Source: Dehalococcoidia bacterium (GTDB lineage: Bacteria > Chloroflexota > Dehalococcoidia > Tepidiformales > Tepidiformaceae). From it: a stretch of 18,441 nt of DNA. The DNA lies in contig VXRS01000248.1 of NCBI GenBank assembly GCA_009838385.1, positions 1 through 18,441 of the forward strand, given 5' to 3'. The translations under genes were made by a program, and so were the position numbers. The notes under the pieces were generated by a model. It made no database searches and had not been told where the DNA came from. It saw only the letters and a program-made list of their open reading frames with translations. Below are positions 1-6,697 of the stretch, piece after piece (within the stretch, counting starts at the first letter, position 1; every line of letters starts with the position of its first letter).

Positions 1-37
1 GCAGTGACACACCTGTGCAGTGCCGGCGATCGGTCGG

Positions 38-43
38 TATCCT
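38..43 (+). promoter_or_regulatory. Candidate -10 box (TATCCT) of the lipoprotein-like gene
   Basis: The hexamer TATCCT preceded by G matches the [CG]TAnnnT pattern seen before other genes in this window. It ends 7 bases before an in-frame GTG at 51, so a leaderless start at 51 is possible. No clear -35 box is visible, and the window edge limits the view. Confidence 0.3.
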
Positions 44-86
44 TGTGCCGGTGACGCTCAGCGACAGGTTTCTTCGTGTGACCCGG

Positions 87-542
87 ATGCGTTCGACCCG
101 CAGAGGCGGCGCGGTCGGGCTGGCGTTCATGCTGGCGGCCGTGGCCGTGGTTGCTTCGGTCGCGTGCGGCGGCGGGGAGGACGAACCACCCCCGGCACAG
201 GAGCCGCTGAGCGAAGAGGATGCGGAGCTTGCCGCCTACCTCAGCGAGAGGACCATGGAGCTGTGGGAGGTCTACAACACCTACGTGCTTGACGACCTCC
301 GGCAGTTCTACGCGGCGAGCTACTGGACAACCGAGAGGCAAGACCTCGAGCGCAACATGGCGCCCTTTAAGGACCGTGGCACCGTTTTCGTGGCAGAGGA
401 GACGTCCCCGCCCAGGGAGATCGAGCCGGGGAGGTGGGAGGTCAAGCACACGGCGCGGTTCGGCGGCAGTTCAGTCAAGATGAAGTTCATCTATGAGCAG
501 TTCGACGGAGAGTGGCTGCTCACCTACGCGGAAGTCGACTAG
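87..542 (+). CDS. Putative secreted lipoprotein of unknown function
   Basis: This encodes a small exported protein (151 residues from the ATG at 87) that I do not recognise. It has a basic start (MRSTRR), a hydrophobic stretch at residues 9-25 and a cysteine at residue 27 in the context ASVAC-GGG. That fits a lipoprotein signal peptide with a weak lipobox, followed by an acidic and proline-rich linker. The remaining ~110 residues alternate charged and aromatic positions and end in a strand-rich tail (KMKFIYEQFDGEWLLTYAEV). This loosely recalls NTF2/SnoaL-like folds, but I cannot confirm it. The start is uncertain: in-frame GTG codons at 78 (with a weak ACAGG upstream) and 51 (seven bases after a TATCCT box) are alternatives, and the frame is open back to 15. 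I chose 87 because it gives a normal short signal-peptide n-region. The gene stands alone, with a gap before the next gene. Confidence 0.7.
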   Translation: MRSTRRGGAVGLAFMLAAVAVVASVACGGGEDEPPPAQEPLSEEDAELAAYLSERTMELWEVYNTYVLDDLRQFYAASYWTTERQDLERNMAPFKDRGTVFVAEETSPPREIEPGRWEVKHTARFGGSSVKMKFIYEQFDGEWLLTYAEVD

Positions 543-545
543 GCC

Positions 546-575
546 GGGGAGGAGCTGGGCAAGAACCCCGTCCCC
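546..575 (+). terminator. Possible weak terminator hairpin after the lipoprotein-like gene
   Basis: GGGGA (546-550) can pair with TCCCC (571-575), and GG (551-552) with CC (568-569) across a one-base bulge, leaving a 15-base loop. It begins four bases after the stop codon. There is no T-run behind it, so the call rests on position and stem only. Confidence 0.3.
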
Positions 576-694
576 TTCAGCCATGAGCAGAGTTCCCCTG
601 CACTGCGTTCGCGCCTCTCAGCAATGCCTGCTAGGTTAGCCACACAAGCTACCCGAGAGGAACGCTCCTGAGTTCGCCCGCCCAAAAATTAGCG

Positions 695-704
695 CGGCTA
701 GCCG
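695..704. promoter_or_regulatory. 10-bp perfect palindrome upstream of the OLD-like gene
   Basis: CGGCTAGCCG is a perfect palindrome centred 18 bases before the ATG at 718. It is the only clear symmetrical element in the 543-717 gap. It could be an operator for the interrupted nuclease gene, but a 10-bp palindrome can occur by chance in G+C-rich DNA. The rest of the gap shows no gene and no convincing Shine-Dalgarno. Confidence 0.2.
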
Positions 705-717
705 GCCCACACCTCAC

Positions 718-2560
718 ATGTACGCTAAACGCCTTCAGCTAACCAACTATGGGCCGATTACCGACTTAGATATCGAGTTTCCCTTCCGAGAAGAGTCCCC
801 TGTACCGATAGTGCTAGTCGGTCCTAATGGGTCTGGTAAGAGCGTCGTGCTGTCCCATATCGTCAACCCTATTATGGCGGCGAAAGAAGTAGCCTTTCCT
901 GGAACTCCCGAAGTGGACGCTGGCAAGACTCTCAAATTACGGTCGAATTCCTACGTGAGTTACTGGTTCCCAGTTTTCCTTTTCTCGCACTGACTTTTCT
1001 GGAGATTTCTATTGGAGCGAATTGCGAACAATCAGGGAGAAGGAAGTTTACACAGAAGCCCCAAGCGGAATAGTCGGCTCCTCGGCAGAATCTCTGTGGA
1101 ACAACCTCTTGCCAGAGCAGAACGACAGGATCGACACCAACATCTCCGCCAACAGTGACGATCGCACATCGCTTGATCGAGCCTTGGCAGACAACTGCTT
1201 CCTCTACTTCCCTGCGGACCGCTTTGAGCTTCCGGCATGGTTGAACCGGGACGCCCTCGAGGAAGGGGCCCGTCACATGGACCTACCGTTCTTGAGTGGT
1301 CACACAGGCCGGCGAGTCTTCGCCACCTCGCCCCTGCAGGCGAACAGAGACTGGCTCTACGATGTGGTCTACGACCGAGCCGCATTTGAGATTCAAACCC
1401 GCAGCGTCAACGTGCCGGGCTCCCCGAACTCTTCTCCGCAGGTCCTCCCGCTCTTCACCGGCTACTGGGGAGAAGCCACACGTGTGTACGACTCTGCATT
1501 GACCCTAGTCAGGACTCTGACCAGGCGGGGCAACGCCAGGTTTGGGATAGGGCGTCGCCAGCACCGGGTCGTCTCACTGCTAGATGGCGATGAGCCCTTA
1601 ACACCGAATATCTTTCAGCTCTCCAGTGGAGAGCTATCTCTGTTAAACATAGGCCTTTCGATCCTTCGTGATTATGACCTCACCAGACGGCCGTTCGAAT
1701 CACTTTCAGACATTACTGGCCTTGTCTTGATAGACGAAATCGACTTGCACCTGCACTCGTCCCACCAGTACGAAGTTTTGCCTTCCCTGTTATCCTTGTT
1801 CCCGAGTGTGCAATTTATTGTCACGACTCACTCCCCTCTCTTCGTTTTGGGGATGAAGGAAGCTCTCGGAGAAGAGGGTTTCTCAATATACCGCTTGCCA
1901 GAGTCAGACCAGATAAGCCCTGAACAGTTTACGGAATTTGGGCACGCCTATGCCTCCTTCACGTCTACTCGACTCTATTCGGAAGATATGGCGCGAAAAA
2001 TCAAGGATTCGCAACGCCCCATACTCTTCGTGGAGGGCTCGACTGATAAGCAATATCTTGAGGCTGCTGCAATTCACTTAGATAGAGCTGAGCAGCTGGC
2101 ACAGTTGGAAATCTGGGAGGGCGGTGGTAAGGGAAGCCTACGCAAGCTTTGGGATAGCTATACTGGGCCTGTCGCCAGAGCCATGCCTCAGGATGTGGTT
2201 CTCTTGTTCGATTGCGATGCGGAAAGAGAACCGCTACGCAAAGGGCGCATTGTCCAAAGGACCATCCGTCGCAGAAGCGACAATCCAATCGCCGACGGAA
2301 TCGAGAATCTGTTTAGCAGGCCCGTCTTGGAAAGGGCACGCGAGGCAAATCCCGCATTTGTTGACATCGACGAGGCACGCAGGGCTTCGAAGCGAGGCCA
2401 GTGGGAGGACATCCCCGAGACCTGGACCGTGAACTCCAGCGAGAAGAGCAACCTCTGCCGCTGGCTCTGCGAGAATGGCACGGCCGCTGACTTCGAGGGT
2501 TTCCACGACGTATTCGACCTGCTCGAAGAGGCGCTCGCAACGAGTGCCGACAACGAGTAG
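718..2560 (+). pseudogene. OLD-family ATPase with TOPRIM nuclease domain, split by a +1 frameshift
   Basis: The joined reading frames give a protein of about 613 residues, the usual size for OLD-type nucleases. The first frame (718-993) holds residues 1-81 of the real protein, with an N-terminal strand typical of SMC/ABC-like ATPases (LTNYGPI) and Walker A GPNGSGKS at residues 35-42. The second frame (open from 959 to 2560) holds the signature LSSGE (bases 1619-1633), Walker B LVLIDE (Asp and Glu at 1733-1738), the H-loop TTHSP, and a TOPRIM domain. The TOPRIM domain shows FVEGSTD (Glu at 2033-2035) and a later DCD motif near 2207-2216. Family knowledge: OLD proteins are ATP-regulated nucleases, many serving in phage defence. 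No UvrD-like helicase (GajB) partner follows, so this is a solo OLD gene. It has markedly lower G+C than its neighbours, suggesting transfer. As read, no full-length product is made unless the ribosome shifts frame. A sequencing error is the main alternative. Confidence 0.8.
959..993 (+). other. Frameshift zone in the OLD-like gene
   Basis: The upstream frame runs into TGA at 991-993. The downstream frame is open from 959, just after its own TGA at 956-958. Dropping one base at about 961 joins ...NSYVS to TGSQFSFSRTDFSGDF and then SELRTIREKE. This reads like a continuous strand-rich segment of the ATPase, whereas the upstream frame yields an unlikely YWFPVFLFSH end. The only starts within the second frame come late (TTG at 1022), which would drop the Walker A motif. 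Confidence 0.8.
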
Positions 2561-2595
2561 GCCAGCCCAATTCACCATGTCCGAGTGGTTGCCGA

Positions 2596-2661
2596 CGAGC
2601 ACAAGGGCGGGGAATTGGCCGTGCTCGACGGCCAACACTCCCGCCGGGCTACCTGTTGGCC
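2596..2661. terminator. Two inverted repeats between convergent genes
   Basis: CGAGCAC (2596-2602) pairs with GTGCTCG (2621-2627), and GGCCAACA (2630-2637) pairs with TGTTGGCC (2654-2661). Both stems are perfect, with 18- and 16-base loops. They lie in the 141-base gap where the OLD-like gene and the sterol reductase gene converge, a natural place for bidirectional termination. Neither has a T-run. I see no gene in this gap. Confidence 0.4.
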
Positions 2662-2701
2662 CTGCATTGCCTCGTGGGACTGTGCCGGGAGCCGCCTTTC
2701 C

Positions 2702-3850
2702 TCAATAGATCCCCGGGACGATGCGGTAGGGGACCTTCTCCTGGTACTCGGCCCACTTCTCGGGGCCGTACTTCTCCGCGCAGGCGCGGTCGTCCTCGAC
2801 CTGGCGCCAGGTGAACATGGAGATGACGAAGATCGCGTAGGCCCATGACCAGGCGACGTCGAAGTGGCCGAAGGAGAGGCCCACGGCCAGCGCGAAGAAG
2901 CCCTCGCCCATGTAGTTGAAGTGGCGGGCGGCGCCCCAGTAGCCGCTGGTCAGGATCTTGCGTTCGCCGGCCTGGATGTAGCGGGGCTCGATGATGCCCA
3001 GGAACTTGCGGTCGGGCCAGCGCTTGAAGGTGTACTTCTGCATGTTGGCGCCACGGGAGATGCTCCACCCGACGAGGAACAGGGCGGAGGCGCCGATGAT
3101 CCAGACGTAGGTCCAGGCGGTGCTGAAGCCGGGGTCGGGGTACGCGGCCATGCCGTACAGGGGCACGATGAACAGCCACCCGTAGACGACGATGTCGCCC
3201 CAGAACATCTTGAAGCCCATCTTTTCGTGGATGAGGTCGAAGGTGTAGAGCTGGACGCGCTCGAAGACGTGATAGTCGAACACATAAAAGGTGAAGATGG
3301 CGGCGTAGACGAAGACGCCGAGGTTGACCTCGTTGGTCGGGCTGAACTGCTCGTAGTGCCAGGCCGCGCCGGACATGGCGTTGATGCCCAGCATCGTGCC
3401 GCCGACGACGTAGAAGGTCATCTTCAGGTCGAGGCGGTCGTTGAAGAACCGGATCTCCTGGACGCGGCCGAGGTAGAAGTCGGTGATCGGGTTCGTGTTC
3501 CCCGTCTTCGGCTGGGTGTAGACGGCCAGCGCCGTGAAGATCACGGCGAAGCCGGTGCCGCCGGCGACGGCATAGAGCGAGGTGCGGTAGAAGAACTCCC
3601 GGTCGAGCCCGGGGATGACCTCGAAGCCCCACACGAGCACGGCGACGACGAAGACGAGGAGGCCGTTCAGGCGGTACCGGCGGGGCTCGCCGGTCGCCTG
3701 GTCGGTGACGTACCCGGGGACCCACCTTCCCGGGAGGACGACCGTCGCGATGGCAAACGCGACGAAGATCGCCAGGGGGGTGAAGAGCCCGGCGATCTTC
3801 TCCCCGGTAGACAGTTCGAAGAGATGCTCGATGCCAAGCCAGTCAATCAT
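2702..3850 (-). CDS. ERG4/ERG24-family sterol reductase-like membrane protein
   Basis: This 382-residue protein has about nine or ten membrane segments and carries the hallmarks of the eukaryotic C-14/C-24/C-7 sterol reductase family, which reduces sterol double bonds with NADPH in the membrane. Visible motifs are DFYLGR (about residues 124-129), the IHEKMGFKMFWGD segment (about 207-219), GYWGAARHFNYMGE (about 301-314), and a C-terminal DDRACAEKYGPEKWAEYQ followed by VPYRIVPGIY. The last matches the family's conserved cytosolic end. Length is slightly below the usual ~420-450 residues. The ATG at 3850 is followed directly by a plausible N-terminus; only a G-run lies upstream as a possible ribosome site. 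No squalene epoxidase, cyclase or other sterol gene is in the window, so the substrate (sterol, hopanoid, carotenoid or other isoprenoid) is unknown. A general DUF1295-type reductase is the main alternative, but the C-terminal signature favours ERG24-like. Confidence 0.85.
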   Translation of the reverse strand: MIDWLGIEHLFELSTGEKIAGLFTPLAIFVAFAIATVVLPGRWVPGYVTDQATGEPRRYRLNGLLVFVVAVLVWGFEVIPGLDREFFYRTSLYAVAGGTGFAVIFTALAVYTQPKTGNTNPITDFYLGRVQEIRFFNDRLDLKMTFYVVGGTMLGINAMSGAAWHYEQFSPTNEVNLGVFVYAAIFTFYVFDYHVFERVQLYTFDLIHEKMGFKMFWGDIVVYGWLFIVPLYGMAAYPDPGFSTAWTYVWIIGASALFLVGWSISRGANMQKYTFKRWPDRKFLGIIEPRYIQAGERKILTSGYWGAARHFNYMGEGFFALAVGLSFGHFDVAWSWAYAIFVISMFTWRQVEDDRACAEKYGPEKWAEYQEKVPYRIVPGIY

Positions 3851-3926
3851 CGCGGGCTACCCCCCCAATTCTTAGCTCGCAGGGTAAAGAACCGGGGCCG
3901 GGCGCGCAGTAAGCGAGATGACCGGA

Positions 3927-3984
3927 CAGGCCGCCGTGGCGGCGGCCTGCGCCAGCTTCTGTGGCAAGCGCGCGGGAGCGCGCT
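3927..3984. terminator. Two hairpins between the small ORF and the sterol reductase gene
   Basis: CAGGCCGCCG (3927-3936) and CGGCGGCCTG (3940-3949) form a perfect 10-bp stem with a 3-base loop. AGCGCG (3967-3972) and CGCGCT (3979-3984) form a second stem with a 6-base loop. On the minus strand they begin six bases after the small ORF's stop, so they probably end or attenuate its transcript. No T-run follows the strong stem on either strand. Confidence 0.45.
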
Positions 3985-3989
3985 CGAGG

Positions 3990-4106
3990 CTAGGAAGAAA
4001 GGACGAGGAGGAGGGTCGCCATCACCACTCCGGCGATTGCGCCGGTCATCAGCGCGAACGCGATCGTTGTCAGCTTTGGCAGCGGCGGCAGCCCAGTTCT
4101 CTGCAT
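3990..4106 (-). CDS. 38-residue single-span membrane peptide
   Basis: A small ORF on the minus strand starts with ATG at 4106 and ends with TAG at 3990-3992. The product begins MQRTGLPPLPKLTT, a short basic and proline-containing head, then continues into one hydrophobic helix of about 20 residues, roughly ALMTGAIAGVVMATLLLVL, and ends with two serines. This is the layout of a single-pass membrane microprotein with its N-terminus inside. Support for translation is strong: a full AGGAGGT lies six bases before the ATG, the best ribosome site in the window. The GxxxG-like small residues in the helix could favour packing against a partner. It is followed by two hairpins and then the sterol reductase gene in the same direction 139 bases on, so co-function with that enzyme is possible but unproven. 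I do not recognise the family. Confidence 0.6.
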   Translation of the reverse strand: MQRTGLPPLPKLTTIAFALMTGAIAGVVMATLLLVLSS

Positions 4107-4112
4107 TGCAGT

Positions 4113-4119
4113 ACCTCCT
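4113..4119 (-). promoter_or_regulatory. Strong Shine-Dalgarno (AGGAGGT) of the 38-residue ORF
   Basis: AGGAGGT on the minus strand sits six bases before the ATG at 4106. It is what makes the small ORF credible, because most starts in this window have weak or no ribosome sites. The rest of the 4107-4336 gap holds no other gene that I can support. Confidence 0.65.
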
Positions 4120-4322
4120 GTGAGCGCTTCGTACGGTCCAACTTCGATCTGCCGGGTGGAGGCCTCACTACAGACAGACTAGAAGGCCCCGTCTGGGTGC
4201 CGGGTAAGGGTTCGAGCAACGGTAATGACGGGGTTCAGCAGGGCTTGTGGGAGGCATTCGCAGCGCGGCGTGCAGCTGACGGGGCTGAGGCGCGCGGGCC
4301 GACGAGTCATCAGCGGCTTGCC

Positions 4323-4328
4323 TAGAAT
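4323..4328 (+). promoter_or_regulatory. Candidate -10 box (TAGAAT) for a leaderless NCS2 transcript
   Basis: TAGAAT preceded by C ends eight bases before the ATG at 4337, which has no Shine-Dalgarno. Transcription starting 7-9 bases after a -10 box would begin at or next to the A of the ATG, giving a leaderless mRNA. No good -35 box is visible. Confidence 0.45.
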
Positions 4329-4336
4329 GGCGCGCG

Positions 4337-6100
4337 ATGGCCGCTGCAGCTCCCGAGCACCCGCGCTACGAGGCGGACGAGAAGCCGCCCCTCCTGAGCT
4401 CGCTCGGCTATGGCCTGCAGTTCAGCCTGATTGCCTCGGCGACGCTACTGGTCACGCCGGTGATCGTCGCCAACGCAGCGGACCGGGGTGGCTCGTACGT
4501 GACGTGGATGGTGTTCGCGTCGCTGGTGGTGGTGGGGCTCTCGACGATCATCCAGGTCCGCAGGCTCGGGTTCGTCGGGGCGGGGGCCGTTCTGCCGATG
4601 TTCACGGCGGCCTTCGCCATCCCCTTCTGCATCACCGCGCTCGTCGACGGGGGGCCGGCGACGCTCACGACGCTCGTGATCGTGTCCGCGATCGTCCAGC
4701 TCATCGTCTCGCGCTGGCTCTTCATCCTGCGTCGCTTCGTAACGCCGACGGTGGGCGGCACAGTGATGATGATCCTGTCGATCACGCTGGCTTCGGTCGT
4801 GTTCGACCTGCTGGACGAGGCCACCAGCGCCGATCCGGAAGAAGCATCGCTGACGGCGCTCGCCACAATGGTCGTGGCGGCGGCGCTGATGCTGCGGGGC
4901 TCGGCGTTCCTGCGCTTCTGGGGGCCGCTCGTCGGGATCGTGGTCGGCTGCATCGTGGCCGGCGGGCTGGGCATCTTCGATACGGGACGCATCACGGCGG
5001 CGAACTGGGTGGGCATCCCGAGCGAGTCGCCGGGGCTCAAGCTGGACTTCAGCGTGGACTTCTGGACGCTGGTGCCGGCGTTCCTCTTCCTCGGCGTGAT
5101 CATCGCGATCCAGGCGAACGGCGCGGCCATCGCGATGCAGCGGGTCGCCTGGCGCGATAACCGGGCGGTCAGCTTCCGGCAGGTGCAGGGGGCGGTGGCG
5201 GGGGCGGGCGCGAGCAACCTGCTCGCGGGGCTCGCCGGGACGGTTCCGAACGCAGTCAACCCGGCGATGGTGTCGTTCACGCAGATCACGGGCGTGGCGG
5301 CGCGGCGGGTGGGCTACTTCATCGGCGCCATCCTCATCATCGTGGCGTTCCTGCCAAAGGTGTCGGCGGTGCTGAGCAGCATCCCGGGGCCGGTCATGAC
5401 GGGGTACCTGATCATGGTGACGGGCGCGCTCTTCGTCGAAGGCGCGCGGACGGTCATCCAGAACGAGCAGAGCCAGGAGAAGATCGCGGTCGCGGGGGTG
5501 TGCTTCTGGATCGCGGCATCGTTCCAGTTCGAGCTGTTCCACCTGCCGGACATCGGAGCCGTCGGAAACGCGCTGCTGAAGAGCGGGATCACGACGGGCG
5601 GGCTCGCCGCCATCGTCATGATCCTGTACCTGGAGCTGACGAACCCGCGGCGCATGCGGTTCCAGTCGCAGCTGAACGTCGATGCCCTGCCGGATCTGAA
5701 CGAGTTCATCACGAGATTCGCGAGACGCCGGAATTGGGACTCGGCGATGCAGGAGCGGCTGACCGCGGTCGCCGAGGAGACGCTCCTGACCCTCGCGCCG
5801 CTCGACCTGAGCCTGGGGGGCGACGACGAGGACGAAGAGAAACCGAAGGACGAGCGCCAGCTCGTCGTACTCGCATCGAGCGAGGGGACGACGGCAGACC
5901 TCGAGTTCATCGGGGGAGGCGCGGGCGCCAACCTCGAGGACCAGATCCGGCAGATCCAGGAGCACGACTCGTTAACAGCCGTCGAAGAGGAGCTTTCGCT
6001 GGTGCTGCTCCGGAGCTACGCCGAATCGGTGACGCACCAGCAGTACCACGACACGGATATCATCGCCGTCCGCGTCGTCCCGCCCGAGGGGGACTCCTAG
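4337..6100 (+). CDS. NCS2-type (xanthine/uracil family) permease with degenerate GHKL-like tail
   Basis: This is a 587-residue inner-membrane transporter. Residues ~20-440 contain many membrane segments. They hold family landmarks of nucleobase/ascorbate permeases: a Q259-A-N-G motif where NCS2 proteins usually have Q-N/E-x-G, and a G301-TVPN-AVNP loop followed by TQITGVAARRVG, matching the half-helix region of UraA. Substitutions in these motifs mean the substrate (uracil, xanthine, urate or another anion) cannot be read off. A cytosolic extension (about 449-587) has LNEFITRFARRRNWD, then VAEETLL (Glu480/Glu481), an acidic linker (about 495-506), a glycine patch at 526-530 and an end that resembles the last strand of anti-sigma-kinase ATPases. 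The N-box Asn is Thr485 and no DxGxG is seen, so ATP binding is doubtful. The carbonic anhydrase gene follows after 30 bases, probably in one operon. Confidence 0.85.
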   Translation: MAAAAPEHPRYEADEKPPLLSSLGYGLQFSLIASATLLVTPVIVANAADRGGSYVTWMVFASLVVVGLSTIIQVRRLGFVGAGAVLPMFTAAFAIPFCITALVDGGPATLTTLVIVSAIVQLIVSRWLFILRRFVTPTVGGTVMMILSITLASVVFDLLDEATSADPEEASLTALATMVVAAALMLRGSAFLRFWGPLVGIVVGCIVAGGLGIFDTGRITAANWVGIPSESPGLKLDFSVDFWTLVPAFLFLGVIIAIQANGAAIAMQRVAWRDNRAVSFRQVQGAVAGAGASNLLAGLAGTVPNAVNPAMVSFTQITGVAARRVGYFIGAILIIVAFLPKVSAVLSSIPGPVMTGYLIMVTGALFVEGARTVIQNEQSQEKIAVAGVCFWIAASFQFELFHLPDIGAVGNALLKSGITTGGLAAIVMILYLELTNPRRMRFQSQLNVDALPDLNEFITRFARRRNWDSAMQERLTAVAEETLLTLAPLDLSLGGDDEDEEKPKDERQLVVLASSEGTTADLEFIGGGAGANLEDQIRQIQEHDSLTAVEEELSLVLLRSYAESVTHQQYHDTDIIAVRVVPPEGDS

Positions 6101-6130
6101 CGAGCGCCCCCAACCCGAAGGGAGGCTCCA

Positions 6131-6622
6131 ATGGCCGCGATCGACGATCTCCTGGAGAACAACGCGAGCTACGCCGCGAGTTTCGACAAGGGTGATGCGC
6201 ACGCGCCGCCGGGTCTGGGGCTGGCCGTGGTGGCGTGCATGGACGCCCGGCTCGACACGCATGCCCTGCTGGGCATCAACGTGGGCGACGCGCACGTCAT
6301 CCGCAACGCGGGGGGCGTGGTGACGGATGACGCCATTCGCTCGCTCACGATCTCGCAGCGTCTGCTGGGCACCACCTCGATCATGCTCATCCACCACACC
6401 GACTGCGGCATGATGACCTTCCGCGACGACGACGTGAAAGACGCGATTGCGGCCGACACGGGCATCCGGCCGTCGTTCGCGATGGAGGCGTTTGACGATC
6501 TCGACGGCGACGTCCGGCAATCGATCGCGCGCATCAAGGCAAGCCCCTTCATCCCGAACACGGACGACATTCGCGGATTCGTCTACGACTGCGCGACGGG
6601 GAAGCTGAACGAAGTCTCCTAG
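6131..6622 (+). CDS. Beta-class carbonic anhydrase
   Basis: This 163-residue cytosolic enzyme interconverts CO2 and bicarbonate. The zinc site is visible: Cys36 in CMDARL, which also holds the Asp38-Arg40 dyad, and His89 with Cys92 in HHTDCG. RNAGG (58-62) is the usual substrate-pocket stretch. The short length and HHTDCG rather than HSxCGG place it with the compact type seen in mycobacterial Rv1284-like enzymes. A GGAGG at 6121-6125, five bases before the ATG, fixes the start. It lies 30 bases after the NCS2-type permease gene, so the two are probably co-transcribed, and 75 bases before the SulP gene, from which it is separated by hairpins. The context suggests it supplies or consumes bicarbonate for one of the adjacent transporters. 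Confidence 0.93.
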   Translation: MAAIDDLLENNASYAASFDKGDAHAPPGLGLAVVACMDARLDTHALLGINVGDAHVIRNAGGVVTDDAIRSLTISQRLLGTTSIMLIHHTDCGMMTFRDDDVKDAIAADTGIRPSFAMEAFDDLDGDVRQSIARIKASPFIPNTDDIRGFVYDCATGKLNEVS

Positions 6623-6627
6623 ACAGC

Positions 6628-6644
6628 GACCGCCGGGGGCGGTT
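6628..6644 (+). terminator. Hairpin after the carbonic anhydrase gene
   Basis: ACCGCC (6629-6634) and GGCGGT (6638-6643) form a 6-bp stem, extended by a G-T pair, with a GGG loop, six bases after the stop codon. No T-run follows, so termination may be partial. Confidence 0.35.
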
Positions 6645-6659
6645 GACCAGGTTCACCAC

Positions 6660-6694
6660 AAGGGACCGGCAGTCTCGTATGCTTCCGGTCCCTT
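6660..6694. promoter_or_regulatory. Perfect 10-bp inverted repeat just before the SulP start
   Basis: AAGGGACCGG (6660-6669) is the exact reverse complement of CCGGTCCCTT (6685-6694), with a 15-base spacer. The right arm ends three bases before the ATG at 6698. The spacer holds TATGCT (6678-6683), a candidate -10 box. The repeat could be an operator over the promoter, or a hairpin in a read-through mRNA from the carbonic anhydrase gene that masks the SulP start. Confidence 0.55.
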
Positions 6695-6697
6695 CAT

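Noticed and set aside
985..994. Programmed +1 frameshifting at the TGA in the OLD-like gene
   Set aside because: TGA is followed by C as in prfB, but the preceding CAC codon cannot re-pair after a +1 slip, and shifting there leaves an unlikely protein segment. A plain one-base insertion near 961 explains the data better.
718..2701. Gabija, Septu or retron-type defence system
   Set aside because: Only the OLD-like ATPase/nuclease is present. There is no UvrD-like helicase, HNH partner, reverse transcriptase or structured RNA next to it.
2864..4123. Long plus-strand open frame (419 codons) opposite the sterol reductase gene
   Set aside because: Its translation is a charged, low-complexity mix (Glu/Asp/Ala/Gly/Val-rich) with no motif, while the opposite strand encodes a clear membrane enzyme. 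It is a by-product of high G+C.
4107..4336. Purine-type riboswitch before the NCS2-type permease gene
   Set aside because: I could not fit a known riboswitch core, and the TAGAAT box eight bases before the ATG argues for a transcript with no leader to hold one.
4445..5965. Long minus-strand open frame (506 codons) opposite the NCS2-type permease gene
   Set aside because: Arg/His/Asp-rich composition without domains, fully covered by a convincing permease on the other strand.
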